Shown here piece after piece: positions 1 through 6,261 of a stretch of 6,471 nt of DNA (positions within the stretch are counted from its first letter, which is position 1; each line of letters begins with the position of its first letter). The translations under genes and the position numbers were made by a program. A model generated the notes under the pieces. The model did no database searches and was not told the origin of the DNA. It saw only the letters and a program-made list of their open reading frames with translations. The stretch lies in NCBI GenBank assembly GCA_934278965.1, contig CAKQWL010000167.1:1-6471 (forward strand). Direction: 5' to 3'. The stretch is from an uncultured Clostridia bacterium (GTDB lineage: Bacteria; Bacillota; Clostridia; Peptostreptococcales; Anaerovoracaceae).

Positions 1-44
1 CTATCTATCTGTCTGTATCAAAATAGAACGATCGGAAAAGAAAA

Positions 45-1250
45 ATGACATACGGAAAATATGACATCATTATTATCGGGGCCGGAGCATCCGGGATGGC
101 TGCGGCCAGTGCGGCGCTCACTCGGAATCCGTCCCTGCACATTCTGCTTCTGGAAAAAAAAGAAGTGCCGGGGAAAAAGCTTTCGGCAGCCGGAAACGGT
201 CGGTGCAACATTACAAACAAAGCATGCCCGGATTATCCGGATACCGAGAAATTCCTTCGGGAGAATGGAATTTATCTGCGCGAGGAAGAGGAAGGAAGAA
301 TGTATCCGTACTCGGGAAGGGGCGGACAGGTCACAGCCTCTTTTACCCGGAAAATCCAGCGGATGGGCGCGGAAATCCTCTGCGGTGAGACGGTCCTTGC
401 GGTGGAAACCGTTCCGGGCGGTGGGTTTTCCGCCGAGACGGCATCTGGGCATTCCTTTCTCTCGAAGATCCTGATCCTCGCGTGCGGAGGAAAAGCCGCA
501 CCGCAGTACGGCACAAGCGGTGACGGGTTTGTCTGGGCAAAGAAGCTCGGACACCGGGTTTCCAGACTGGCGCCGGTGTTGACTCCGCTGGTCCTGGAGC
601 GATATCCGGGGAAAGTGCTTCACGGTGTACGCGCCAAGGCCGACGCGGTGATCTTGAAGAACGGAAAACCGCTTGCCGCGGAGCGCGGTGAGATCCAGTT
701 TACCGAGGAGGGAATTTCCGGGATTGCGGTGTTTAATCTCAGCCGGTATGTCAAATTGGAGTCCGGTGAGAATCCGCGGGAAGGGATGCGAAAGTACGAA
801 ATACAATTGGATTTTTTCCCCGAGCTGACCGTTTCGGATTTGGTTTCGCTGCTGACCGAAAGGGCGGCCGACGGTATCCGAAAAGGGGAACTGCTCTGTA
901 CATTGACGGACGATCGGCTGGCAGAGGCTGTTCTGCGGTCCATGGGGGAAGAAGATTTTTCATTGACACAGATGGCGTCCTGCTTGAAAGAATTTCGATT
1001 CCGTGTTTCAAATACAGGAGGCTGGAAGGCGGCACAGTGTACGGCCGGCGGGGTGCTTTTGTCGGAGGTCCATCCGGAGACTTTTGCCTCTGAACGGCAT
1101 TGCGGACTTTATTTTGCAGGCGAAATACTGGATTATGACGGACCTTGCGGCGGGTATAATCTAAACCACGCATGGAGGACCGGAAGAAAGGCAGGCAGCG
1201 CGGCAGCGGAGTTATTATGTATCGAATCAGCGGAATCAGAACAGCAATAA
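45..1250 (+). CDS. BaiN/HI0933-family NAD(P)/FAD-dependent oxidoreductase
   Basis: This is a 401-residue cytoplasmic flavoprotein of the HI0933-like family (COG2081, which includes BaiN and B. subtilis YtfP). The sequence shows an N-terminal FAD Rossmann motif GAGASG (12-17) with the ribose-binding acid E37, and the family signature GNGRCNITN (50-58). The C-terminal FAD-binding stretch is GEILDYDGPCGGYNLN (359-374), followed by AWRTG. Length is normal for the family, so the gene looks complete. ATG 45 is chosen because the Rossmann strand begins seven residues later; the ribosome site is weak (CGGAAAAG). The 44 nt upstream hold short CTAT/CTGT tandem units and no clear promoter, so transcription may begin outside the window. 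The family has been linked to bile-acid and other reductions, but its substrates are largely unproven, and I infer only a flavin-dependent redox role. The 3' end overlaps the next gene by 34 nt, which suggests co-translation. Confidence 0.93.
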   Translation: MTYGKYDIIIIGAGASGMAAASAALTRNPSLHILLLEKKEVPGKKLSAAGNGRCNITNKACPDYPDTEKFLRENGIYLREEEEGRMYPYSGRGGQVTASFTRKIQRMGAEILCGETVLAVETVPGGGFSAETASGHSFLSKILILACGGKAAPQYGTSGDGFVWAKKLGHRVSRLAPVLTPLVLERYPGKVLHGVRAKADAVILKNGKPLAAERGEIQFTEEGISGIAVFNLSRYVKLESGENPREGMRKYEIQLDFFPELTVSDLVSLLTERAADGIRKGELLCTLTDDRLAEAVLRSMGEEDFSLTQMASCLKEFRFRVSNTGGWKAAQCTAGGVLLSEVHPETFASERHCGLYFAGEILDYDGPCGGYNLNHAWRTGRKAGSAAAELLCIESAESEQQ

Positions 1251-2782
1251 GGGACGATCGGAAAACCATTCGGAAAAAAATTGAAAAAAGGATCGGAAAA
1301 TACGGGAAGGGATTGAAAATACAGGAAATCACCATTGTAAAAGAATCCTTGGATGCGCGAGATAAGACGAAGATTACATGGGTATACACCGTGGATTTTC
1401 GAACGGAACCGAAAGCCAATCTGCCGCTGCCGGAGGGAGGAGAACAGCCGTATCGGCTGCCTCCGAGCGGGACCTTGCCTTGTACCGAAAGACCTGTTGT
1501 CTGCGGATTTGGACCGGCGGGGATGTTCTGTGCGCTGATCCTCGCGGAAGCCGGATATCGTCCGATTGTTTTGGAGCGGGGAAAGAGAACGGCCGAACGT
1601 GTGCGTGATGTCGAGCGGTTCTGGCAGGAGGGCATTTTGGATGCGGAATCCAATGTGAAGTTCGGTGAAGGCGGCGCGGGTACCTTTTCAGACGGGAAAT
1701 TAGTGAGCGGGATTCGGGATCCGCGGGTGCGGAAGGTCCTTCATGAATTTGTAGAAGCCGGAGCAAAAGAAGAAATTCTGTATCGGCAAAAACCGCATGT
1801 TGGTACCGATCAGCTGCGACGGATTGTCGTAAATCTTCGGGAGAAAATTCTCCGATACGGGGGAACGGTCTTGTTTTCGACGCGACTCGAAGAGGTTGAA
1901 ATAACAAACGGTGCGGTTTCGGCGGCGATCGTATCCTCCGGAAGTGCAAGGCAAAGAATTGAAACTAATGCGGTAATCCTTGCGGTCGGTCACAGTGCGC
2001 GGGATACGATGCGGAAGCTTTATTCACAGGGTCTTCAAATGGAACAAAAACCGTTTTCGATCGGTGTACGGATTGAGCATTCGCAGAAAGCGATTGATAC
2101 GGCGCAGTACGGCGCGCCGCACGAGGTGCTTGCGCTTCCTCCGGCGGAGTATAAATTATCGCACCGAAATGAAGACGGAAGAGGCGTTTATACCTTCTGC
2201 ATGTGCCCGGGCGGCACGGTGATCGCAGCGGCATCGCAGAACGGGATGAGCGTAACAAACGGAATGAGTTACAGCGCACGCGACGGGGCAAACGCGAACA
2301 GCGCCCTGCTGGTGGATGTGCGGCCGTCTGATTTTGAGACGGATCATCCGCTTGCGGGCATATCGTTTCAGGAACGGTATGAACGGCTGGCTTTTGAGAA
2401 CGGAAGCGGCGTGCTTCATCTGCCGAATTCCTCTTGGGGAGAATTCAAATCTGCGTCCGGAGACGGTATGCGTGTCCGGAATTCGATTCCGAAGTTTGCC
2501 TCGGAGGCGATGCTCGAGGCCATGCCGCATCTCGCCCGAAAATTAAAGGGATTTGATGACGCGGATGCCCGCGTAACGGCCGTAGAAAGCCGAAGCTCAT
2601 CTCCGGTCCGGATTCCGCGGAATGAAGCCTTTGAATCCAATTGGAAAGGCCTCTACCCTGCCGGTGAAGGAGCCGGATACGCAGGCGGAATCGTATCGGC
2701 GGCCTCGGACGGAATACGCGTTGCGGAGGCTTTCATCCGAAAGTACCAAAAAATTATACAGTCAGAGGGGAAAACAACGTGA
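1217..2782 (+). CDS. COG2509-type FAD-dependent oxidoreductase, substrate unknown
   Basis: This is a 521-residue cytoplasmic flavoprotein of the uncharacterised COG2509 dehydrogenase type. Residues about 1-85 form a small charged alpha/beta domain seen at the front of this family. The Rossmann motif GFGPAG (97-102) follows, then the family stretch GEGGAGTFSDGKL (150-162). The C-terminal FAD-contact segment GEGAGYAGG is at 483-491. I prefer ATG 1217 (MYRISGIR, preceded by GGAG at 1208-1211, spacer 5 nt) over an in-frame ATG at 1172. Family members usually begin with a similar M-x-R-I segment, and the extra 15 residues are basic and non-conserved in character. The gene overlaps its predecessor by 34 nt and its successor by 4 nt, so all three are probably translated from one mRNA. 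It is not a paralogue of the upstream flavoprotein: motif order and domain plan differ. Reaction and partner are unknown. Confidence 0.9.
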   Translation: MYRISGIRTAIRDDRKTIRKKIEKRIGKYGKGLKIQEITIVKESLDARDKTKITWVYTVDFRTEPKANLPLPEGGEQPYRLPPSGTLPCTERPVVCGFGPAGMFCALILAEAGYRPIVLERGKRTAERVRDVERFWQEGILDAESNVKFGEGGAGTFSDGKLVSGIRDPRVRKVLHEFVEAGAKEEILYRQKPHVGTDQLRRIVVNLREKILRYGGTVLFSTRLEEVEITNGAVSAAIVSSGSARQRIETNAVILAVGHSARDTMRKLYSQGLQMEQKPFSIGVRIEHSQKAIDTAQYGAPHEVLALPPAEYKLSHRNEDGRGVYTFCMCPGGTVIAAASQNGMSVTNGMSYSARDGANANSALLVDVRPSDFETDHPLAGISFQERYERLAFENGSGVLHLPNSSWGEFKSASGDGMRVRNSIPKFASEAMLEAMPHLARKLKGFDDADARVTAVESRSSSPVRIPRNEAFESNWKGLYPAGEGAGYAGGIVSAASDGIRVAEAFIRKYQKIIQSEGKTT

Positions 2783-4344
2783 AAAGAAGTGTAAATATTT
2801 TCTTGGCGGCTGCCCTGATCGTATCGGGCGCTGCATTCGGACCGTCCTTTTCGGTGTTTGCGGCGGAGGCGGAAGCGCAGGAGGCATCGCTTTATCATGT
2901 GATGCCGGCGGGGCGGTATGACCTTTTTTCAAATTATGAAGATGGCTACGAGCTTTTTGTGGATCCGGGCATGGAAGTGGATATGAGATATGCCGGGATT
3001 GCGGCAGTTCTTGAAAATGAGACCAAAAGGATCGAAATTTACTGCCAGAGTCTTTCCGGACTCAGCCGGGCGGGGTATATCAATTATTCCAACCGGTTTC
3101 TGCAGAATCAAGAGGATCATTACGGCATTGTGCAGCAGACGGAAGAGATCCGGGGACGTTCGGTACATGTGACAGCATGGGAACGAAAGAAACTTGCGCG
3201 CGTTGAAAATGATAAGAATTATTATGTCTGCCTGGATATTCCGGATGGAAATAATATTTATACAATTTTGGTAAAATCCTCTCTGCCAATCGGAGAAAAT
3301 GGAGGATACCGTTATCTGGCAGAAAATTTTTCGACGATGCGTGCGAAGAAGAGCGGTTATGTCCGAATCTCGGAAACCGTATCGGAAAGTGCTGAGAGGT
3401 GGAATGAGGAAACGCGCGGTTTCTATCAAAAGTATTTTAATGAGCCGGAGTCGCTTTCTTGGGGAATTTTTGAGCCGAATATCGATTATCAGGGGACATA
3501 CGAAAAATTGGAGCAGTATGAGGCGTACCTCGATTACGCTTTTCCGGTGCTTCTGAGTTACACCGAGGTAAAAAATACTTCTGTGGACGCGGTGCGAAGC
3601 CGGCTTTCGGCAGCTTATGAAAGGGGAAAAGTTCTGGAATTGACCCTCCAGACTTCTCAGGCCGAGAACAATATGGTGTATGAGATTCTGGACGGGAAGT
3701 ACGATTCGTATCTTCGGGCGTATGCCGAGGTGATCCGGGAGTTCGGACATCCGGTACTGTTCCGTCTCTTCAATGAGATGAATGGAGATTGGTGTCCGTA
3801 TTCGGCGTACAACACTTCGAGAGATACCCAGATTTTCTGTGAAGCGTACCGGTATATTTATTCCATCTTTGAAGAGAGCGGAGCGAATGAGAATACGCTT
3901 TGGGTGTGGAATCCAAACTCCGTTTCCTATCCGAACTTTGATTGGAACCATGCACTGATGTATTATCCCGGAGATGAGTATGTTGATATCATCGGAATGA
4001 CGGCATACAATACCGGCACTTACTACAGCGGGGAAAAATGGCAGTCCTTCGGCGAGCTTTATGACGCAATGTACCGCAGCTACTGCGAGTGGTTCACACA
4101 GCCGTTCATGATCACAGAGTTTGCGTCTTCCAGTGTCGGAGGAGATAAGGCTGCTTGGATGACGGATATGTTTTCGAAAATCAAGTCTTACGGGAAGGTC
4201 CGGCTGGCGGTCTGGTGGGACGGATGTGACCGGGATGCGGATGGGAATATCGCGAGACCGTATTTCCTGGATGAGACACCGGAAACGCTGGAAGTCTTTC
4301 GGAAAGGGATTATAAAACCATGGAATACGGATGTTTACGCATAA
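2779..4344 (+). CDS. Secreted GH26-like glycoside hydrolase with unassigned N-terminal module
   Basis: This 521-residue protein should be exported. It has a signal peptide (K2-R3, hydrophobic 5-27, likely cleavage after the VFA or FAA near 28-29) and no obvious C-terminal anchor, dockerin or repeat module. Residues about 35-195 form a beta-rich module I cannot assign. Residues about 215-517 resemble a clan GH-A TIM barrel of family GH26. The probable acid/base is E333 in LFNEMNGDW, and the probable nucleophile is E447 in FMITEFASS, on the expected later strand. A VWNPN segment and a late AVWWDG segment also fit. GH26 enzymes usually cut beta-mannans or related beta-glucans; the substrate here is unknown. 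The residue before E333 is Asn, where classical GH26 mannanases have His. The start is GTG 2779 inside the previous stop (GTGA), with AGAGGGG 8 nt upstream, so translation is probably coupled. It could instead trim the cell's own exopolysaccharide. Confidence 0.85.
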   Translation: MKRSVNIFLAAALIVSGAAFGPSFSVFAAEAEAQEASLYHVMPAGRYDLFSNYEDGYELFVDPGMEVDMRYAGIAAVLENETKRIEIYCQSLSGLSRAGYINYSNRFLQNQEDHYGIVQQTEEIRGRSVHVTAWERKKLARVENDKNYYVCLDIPDGNNIYTILVKSSLPIGENGGYRYLAENFSTMRAKKSGYVRISETVSESAERWNEETRGFYQKYFNEPESLSWGIFEPNIDYQGTYEKLEQYEAYLDYAFPVLLSYTEVKNTSVDAVRSRLSAAYERGKVLELTLQTSQAENNMVYEILDGKYDSYLRAYAEVIREFGHPVLFRLFNEMNGDWCPYSAYNTSRDTQIFCEAYRYIYSIFEESGANENTLWVWNPNSVSYPNFDWNHALMYYPGDEYVDIIGMTAYNTGTYYSGEKWQSFGELYDAMYRSYCEWFTQPFMITEFASSSVGGDKAAWMTDMFSKIKSYGKVRLAVWWDGCDRDADGNIARPYFLDETPETLEVFRKGIIKPWNTDVYA

Positions 4345-4386
4345 GAGGAGGATTCGGAGGAGAATCGAAGCAGAAAGAGAGCAAGA

Positions 4387-4415
4387 AAAAAAGAGGCTTT
4401 GGAAGCCTCTTTTTT
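4387..4415. terminator. Bidirectional intrinsic terminator between convergent genes
   Basis: The stem AAGAGGCTT (4391-4399) pairs perfectly with AAGCCTCTT (4403-4411) around a 3-nt loop. A-tracts before it and T-tracts after it extend the pairing to 4387-4415. The T-run serves transcripts from the glycosidase side, whose stop is 42 nt away. The A-run reads as a U-tract for transcripts arriving from sigK, whose stop is 31 nt away. It therefore ends both units. Confidence 0.9.
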
Positions 4416-4446
4416 ATACTTTTTCAAGTCGGATGGCAGCATCTGC

Positions 4447-5073
4447 TCAGCGGTGAATCTTTGCCCTCAGCTTTGTGAGCGCCTTCTTTTCGATCCTGGA
4501 AACATAAGAACGACTGATTCCAAGTTCCTGTGCGACCTCACGCTGCGTACGGATCTCCTCGCCATACAGACCGTAACGCCTTGTAATGACGAGCTTTTCG
4601 CGCTCATCCAGTTCTGAGGCGACCGCCAGGTACAAGGCCGAAACCTGCATTTTAAGATTGATATCGTCAATGATTGCGTCCTGATCTGTGCCGAGGATGT
4701 CATTGAAGCTGATTTCGTTGCCGTCCTTGTCGGTACCCAGCGGTTCGTTCAGAGAAATTTCACTTTTGTTTTTTTTGGAGGAACGTATACTCATGAGTAT
4801 CTCATTCTCGATGCATTTGGCGGCATAAGTGCCGAGCCTCGTGCTTCGTCTGCTGCTGTATGTATTCACTGCTTTTATCAGTCCGATGGTTCCTATGGAA
4901 ATCAGATCATCCGGGCTGCAGGCTGTCACGGTGTATTTCTTTGCAATATGCGCTACCAGCCTGAGGTTGCGTTCGATGAGTACCTTCTTTGCTTCCTCGT
5001 CGCCCGTCCGGTACAGAGACAGATAATACTCCTCTTCGTGTTCGGAAAGAGGCATCGGAAAGGAATCGCTCAT
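4447..5073 (-). CDS. sigK: RNA polymerase sporulation sigma factor SigK, without pro-sequence
   Basis: This 208-residue sigma-70-family factor should direct late mother-cell transcription (coat, cortex and maturation genes) during sporulation. Region 2 is at about 30-100, including NLRLVAHI and DDLISIGTIGLIKAV for core binding and -10 recognition. Region 4 is at about 155-205, with the helix-turn-helix TQREVAQELGISRSYVSRIE. These stretches, plus CIENEIL and GTDKDGNEISFNDIL, are close to B. subtilis SigK, which is how I tell it from SigE. The start at ATG 5073 has GAGGGGG 8 nt upstream. The frame stays open to 5295, but that extension is polar, runs through the neighbouring DUF1540 gene and does not resemble the hydrophobic pro-peptide of Bacillus pro-SigK. 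The coding sequence is continuous, with no skin-like insertion. Activation by SpoIVFB-type cleavage therefore looks unnecessary, as known for C. difficile SigK. Confidence 0.93.
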   Translation of the reverse strand: MSDSFPMPLSEHEEEYYLSLYRTGDEEAKKVLIERNLRLVAHIAKKYTVTACSPDDLISIGTIGLIKAVNTYSSRRSTRLGTYAAKCIENEILMSIRSSKKNKSEISLNEPLGTDKDGNEISFNDILGTDQDAIIDDINLKMQVSALYLAVASELDEREKLVITRRYGLYGEEIRTQREVAQELGISRSYVSRIEKKALTKLRAKIHR

Positions 5074-5100
5074 ATATGTAACCCCCTCTGCTTGCTTTTC

Positions 5101-5108
5101 ACTATATG
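5101..5108 (-). promoter_or_regulatory. Possible SigE-type -10 element for sigK
   Basis: On the minus strand this reads CATATAGT, against the known SigE -10 consensus CATACAnT: one mismatch among seven defined bases. It sits 27 nt upstream of the sigK ATG, which would give a leader of about 20 nt carrying the GAGGGGG site. No good -35 (ATATT-like) is visible 14-16 nt further up, so this is tentative. SigE control of sigK is established in related spore formers. Confidence 0.35.
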
Positions 5109-5177
5109 CAGTGCAGAGAGGGAAAGTGCCTGGACGGACAGAAATAGGCCTGTTCCTTTTCCTGTCAGGATTCGAAT

Positions 5178-5336
5178 TTATTTTTCGAACGAAAGGCAGT
5201 CGGTGCACTGATCCATGGAAGGATTCTTCTCGTGTGTTCCGATTGCGATGCAGTCCAGTGTGCAGTGGTTGCTGTTTCCGCAGTGATGCTTGCATACATC
5301 AACGGAACAGCGGATGCTGTTGTTATACTTTTCCAT
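5178..5336 (-). CDS. DUF1540 small Cys-rich protein
   Basis: This 52-residue gene lies in a minus-strand frame distinct from a longer overlapping open frame. It begins MEKYNNSIRCSVDVCKHH and ends in CTDCLSFEK. Seven cysteines (10, 15, 19, 25, 29, 44, 47) and four histidines (17, 18, 24, 35) in 52 residues match the DUF1540 pattern of a Cys-rich core followed by a closing T-x-C-x-x-C-x-S-F-like end; here the tail is CTDCLSF. A near-perfect AGGAGGT at 5343-5349 lies 6-7 nt before the ATG, which strongly supports translation. Function is unknown for the family; metal binding or disulfide cross-linking is inference from composition. There is no signal peptide or membrane segment. It lies 104 nt upstream of sigK on the same strand with no clear terminator between, so read-through into sigK is possible, though sigK seems to have its own promoter. 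Confidence 0.9.
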   Translation of the reverse strand: MEKYNNSIRCSVDVCKHHCGNSNHCTLDCIAIGTHEKNPSMDQCTDCLSFEK

Positions 5337-5368
5337 TTTAGTACCTCCTGAAATTTTAGTACGAAACT

Positions 5369-5397
5369 ATTTTGCCCGACTTCCAAAAAAATATGAA
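5369..5397 (-). promoter_or_regulatory. Possible SigA-like promoter for the DUF1540 gene
   Basis: On the minus strand, TTCATA (5392-5397, four of six bases of TTGACA) and CAAAAT (5369-5374, four of six of TATAAT) are separated by 17 nt. This would start transcription near 5361 and leave a leader of about 25 nt with AGGAGGT. The match is modest and the region is A/T rich, so a chance match is plausible. Confidence 0.25.
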
Positions 5398-5437
5398 AAA
5401 AATCATCGAATAATCACATTCGAAGGAGGATATTGGC

Positions 5438-5466
5438 TTGTTTTCATGCATGAAAAATGCTAAAAT
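5438..5466 (+). promoter_or_regulatory. Extended -10 promoter for radC (and probably mreB)
   Basis: TAAAAT at 5461-5466 matches TATAAT at five of six positions. It is directly preceded by TGC (5458-5460), the extended -10 TGn motif, which compensates for a weak -35 TTGTTT at 5438-5443; the spacer is 17 nt. The predicted start is near 5473, giving a leader of about 65 nt before the radC ATG. No other promoter of similar quality lies upstream of radC, and I see none in the 46 nt before mreB. Confidence 0.55.
5441..5456. repeat. Perfect 16-nt palindrome inside the radC promoter spacer
   Basis: TTTTCATGCATGAAAA is identical to its own reverse complement over all 16 positions and stops abruptly at both flanks. 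It overlaps the last bases of the -35 and most of the spacer of the predicted radC promoter, the classical place for a repressor operator. It could also touch the divergent DUF1540 promoter region. No regulator is encoded beside it that would be an obvious partner. Confidence 0.5.
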
Positions 5467-5501
5467 TATAAAGACTGTATTCAAGGGGGATAAAAAGAAA
5501 A

Positions 5502-5578
5502 AAGGAGGAGAGATGTCTATGCGGAACAGGGGAATTTATGGATATCAAAAAAATATCAAAAGCAGAGCGCCCGCGTGA
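5502..5578 (+). other. Strong SD with short out-of-frame ORF overlapping radC start (doubtful leader peptide)
   Basis: AAAGGAGGAG at 5501-5510 is the best ribosome site in this leader, but the ATG that follows it (5513, then 5519 in the same frame) is not in the radC frame. It opens a 21-codon, lysine/arginine-rich reading frame ending in TGA at 5576-5578, which overlaps the first 41 nt of radC. It may be a coupling leader that delivers ribosomes to radC, or an entry site with no meaningful peptide. No conserved motif is visible in the peptide. Confidence 0.25.
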
Positions 5579-6215
5579 AAAACTGATGCGGGAAGGTCCA
5601 CAGTTCTTATCGGACACGGAGCTTATTGCGGCGCTGATCGGTACCGGAACAAGAACACTCTCGGTACTGGAATTGGCGGATCGGATTGTCGGTCTGGACC
5701 GGCGAGGGCTTTTATTTTTAGCGGATTGTGTCCCGGAGGAACTTTGCGCGCTTTCCGGAATCGGGGCGGCGAAAGCCTGTCAGCTTTCGGCGGCAATCGA
5801 AATCGGGAAGAGGATCGCGAAACGACCAAAGGACGGCGGGTACCGGATCTCCTACGCGGATGAAGCGGCGGAACTTGTGATGGAGGAGCTGAAAAATCTG
5901 CGGCGAGAGATTTTCATGGTGATTTTACTCTCCGTGAGAGGAGAAGTCCTTGCTACGGAGAAAGTTGCGGAAGGGGATATCAACGCGGCGGCCGTTCATG
6001 CGCGGGATGTTTTCGGGACGGCGGTGCGCAGGAATGCGTTTGCGGTGATCCTGGTACACAACCACCCGAGCGGTGATCCGTCTCCCAGCGGAGCGGATAT
6101 CGAAACAACGAAAAGACTGATCGAAGCAGGAGAGCTTCTCGGAGTTCGCGTTTCCGACCATATTATTATCGGAAACGGTCGATATTACAGCTTTAAGGAA
6201 AACAAAATAATGTGA
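5538..6215 (+). CDS. radC: RadC family JAMM/MPN-domain protein
   Basis: This is a complete 225-residue RadC. The N-terminal signature [20 protein letters not shown] (10-29) is followed by a helix-hairpin-helix around [12 protein letters not shown] (72-83), probably for DNA contact. The C-terminal JAMM metalloprotease-like domain carries [14 protein letters not shown], giving H174, H176, S184 and D187 in the exact HxHx7Sx2D spacing for zinc. The end [13 protein letters not shown] is typical. The start is ATG 5538, because RadC homology begins at once and no in-frame start lies nearby upstream; its ribosome site AGGGG (5528-5532) is 5 nt away and modest. The name comes from an old DNA-repair assignment that has since been questioned, and the true substrate is unknown. 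It is followed after 46 nt by mreB, a common arrangement in Firmicutes, with no terminator between, so co-transcription is likely. Confidence 0.95.
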   Translation: MDIKKISKAERPREKLMREGPQFLSDTELIAALIGTGTRTLSVLELADRIVGLDRRGLLFLADCVPEELCALSGIGAAKACQLSAAIEIGKRIAKRPKDGGYRISYADEAAELVMEELKNLRREIFMVILLSVRGEVLATEKVAEGDINAAAVHARDVFGTAVRRNAFAVILVHNHPSGDPSPSGADIETTKRLIEAGELLGVRVSDHIIIGNGRYYSFKENKIM

Positions 6216-6261
6216 TTTTATAAAAAAGAGCGAATATAGAATTTGGAGGAAGAAGAAGGAT

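Noticed and set aside
1..17. CTAT/CTGT tetranucleotide run at the window start
   Set aside because: Only two copies of each unit are visible and the window edge hides context, so it cannot be called a phase-variable repeat.
18..806. Long minus-strand open frame (262 codons) opposite the first flavoprotein
   Set aside because: It is antisense to a gene with clear FAD motifs, its residues show no domain and it has no ribosome site; it arises from codon bias of the plus-strand gene.
1172..1216. Earlier in-frame ATG for the COG2509 flavoprotein
   Set aside because: It adds 15 basic residues not expected in the family, and ATG 1217 has its own GGAG at good spacing.
751..1653. Minus-strand open frame of 300 codons across the flavoprotein junction
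   Set aside because: It spans two well supported plus-strand genes and has an Arg/Ser/Pro-rich shadow composition.
2929..3951. Minus-strand open frame of 340 codons opposite the glycosidase
   Set aside because: It is long, but antisense to a gene with signal peptide and catalytic motifs; it has no recognisable domain and an Ile/Arg-rich shadow composition.
4447..5295. SigK extended upstream to 5295 as a 282-residue protein with a pro-sequence
   Set aside because: The 74 extra residues are polar and basic, overlap the DUF1540 gene in another frame and lack a hydrophobic pro-peptide; the ATG at 5073 has a strong GAGGGGG site.
5165..5386. 73-codon minus-strand frame over the DUF1540 gene
   Set aside because: It is a different frame from the DUF1540 gene, whose Cys pattern and AGGAGGT site mark the real coding sequence.
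5406..5423. TCGAAT...ATTCGA inverted repeat in the divergent region
   Set aside because: A six-base A/T-rich stem with a six-base loop and no T-run; too weak to call a terminator or operator.
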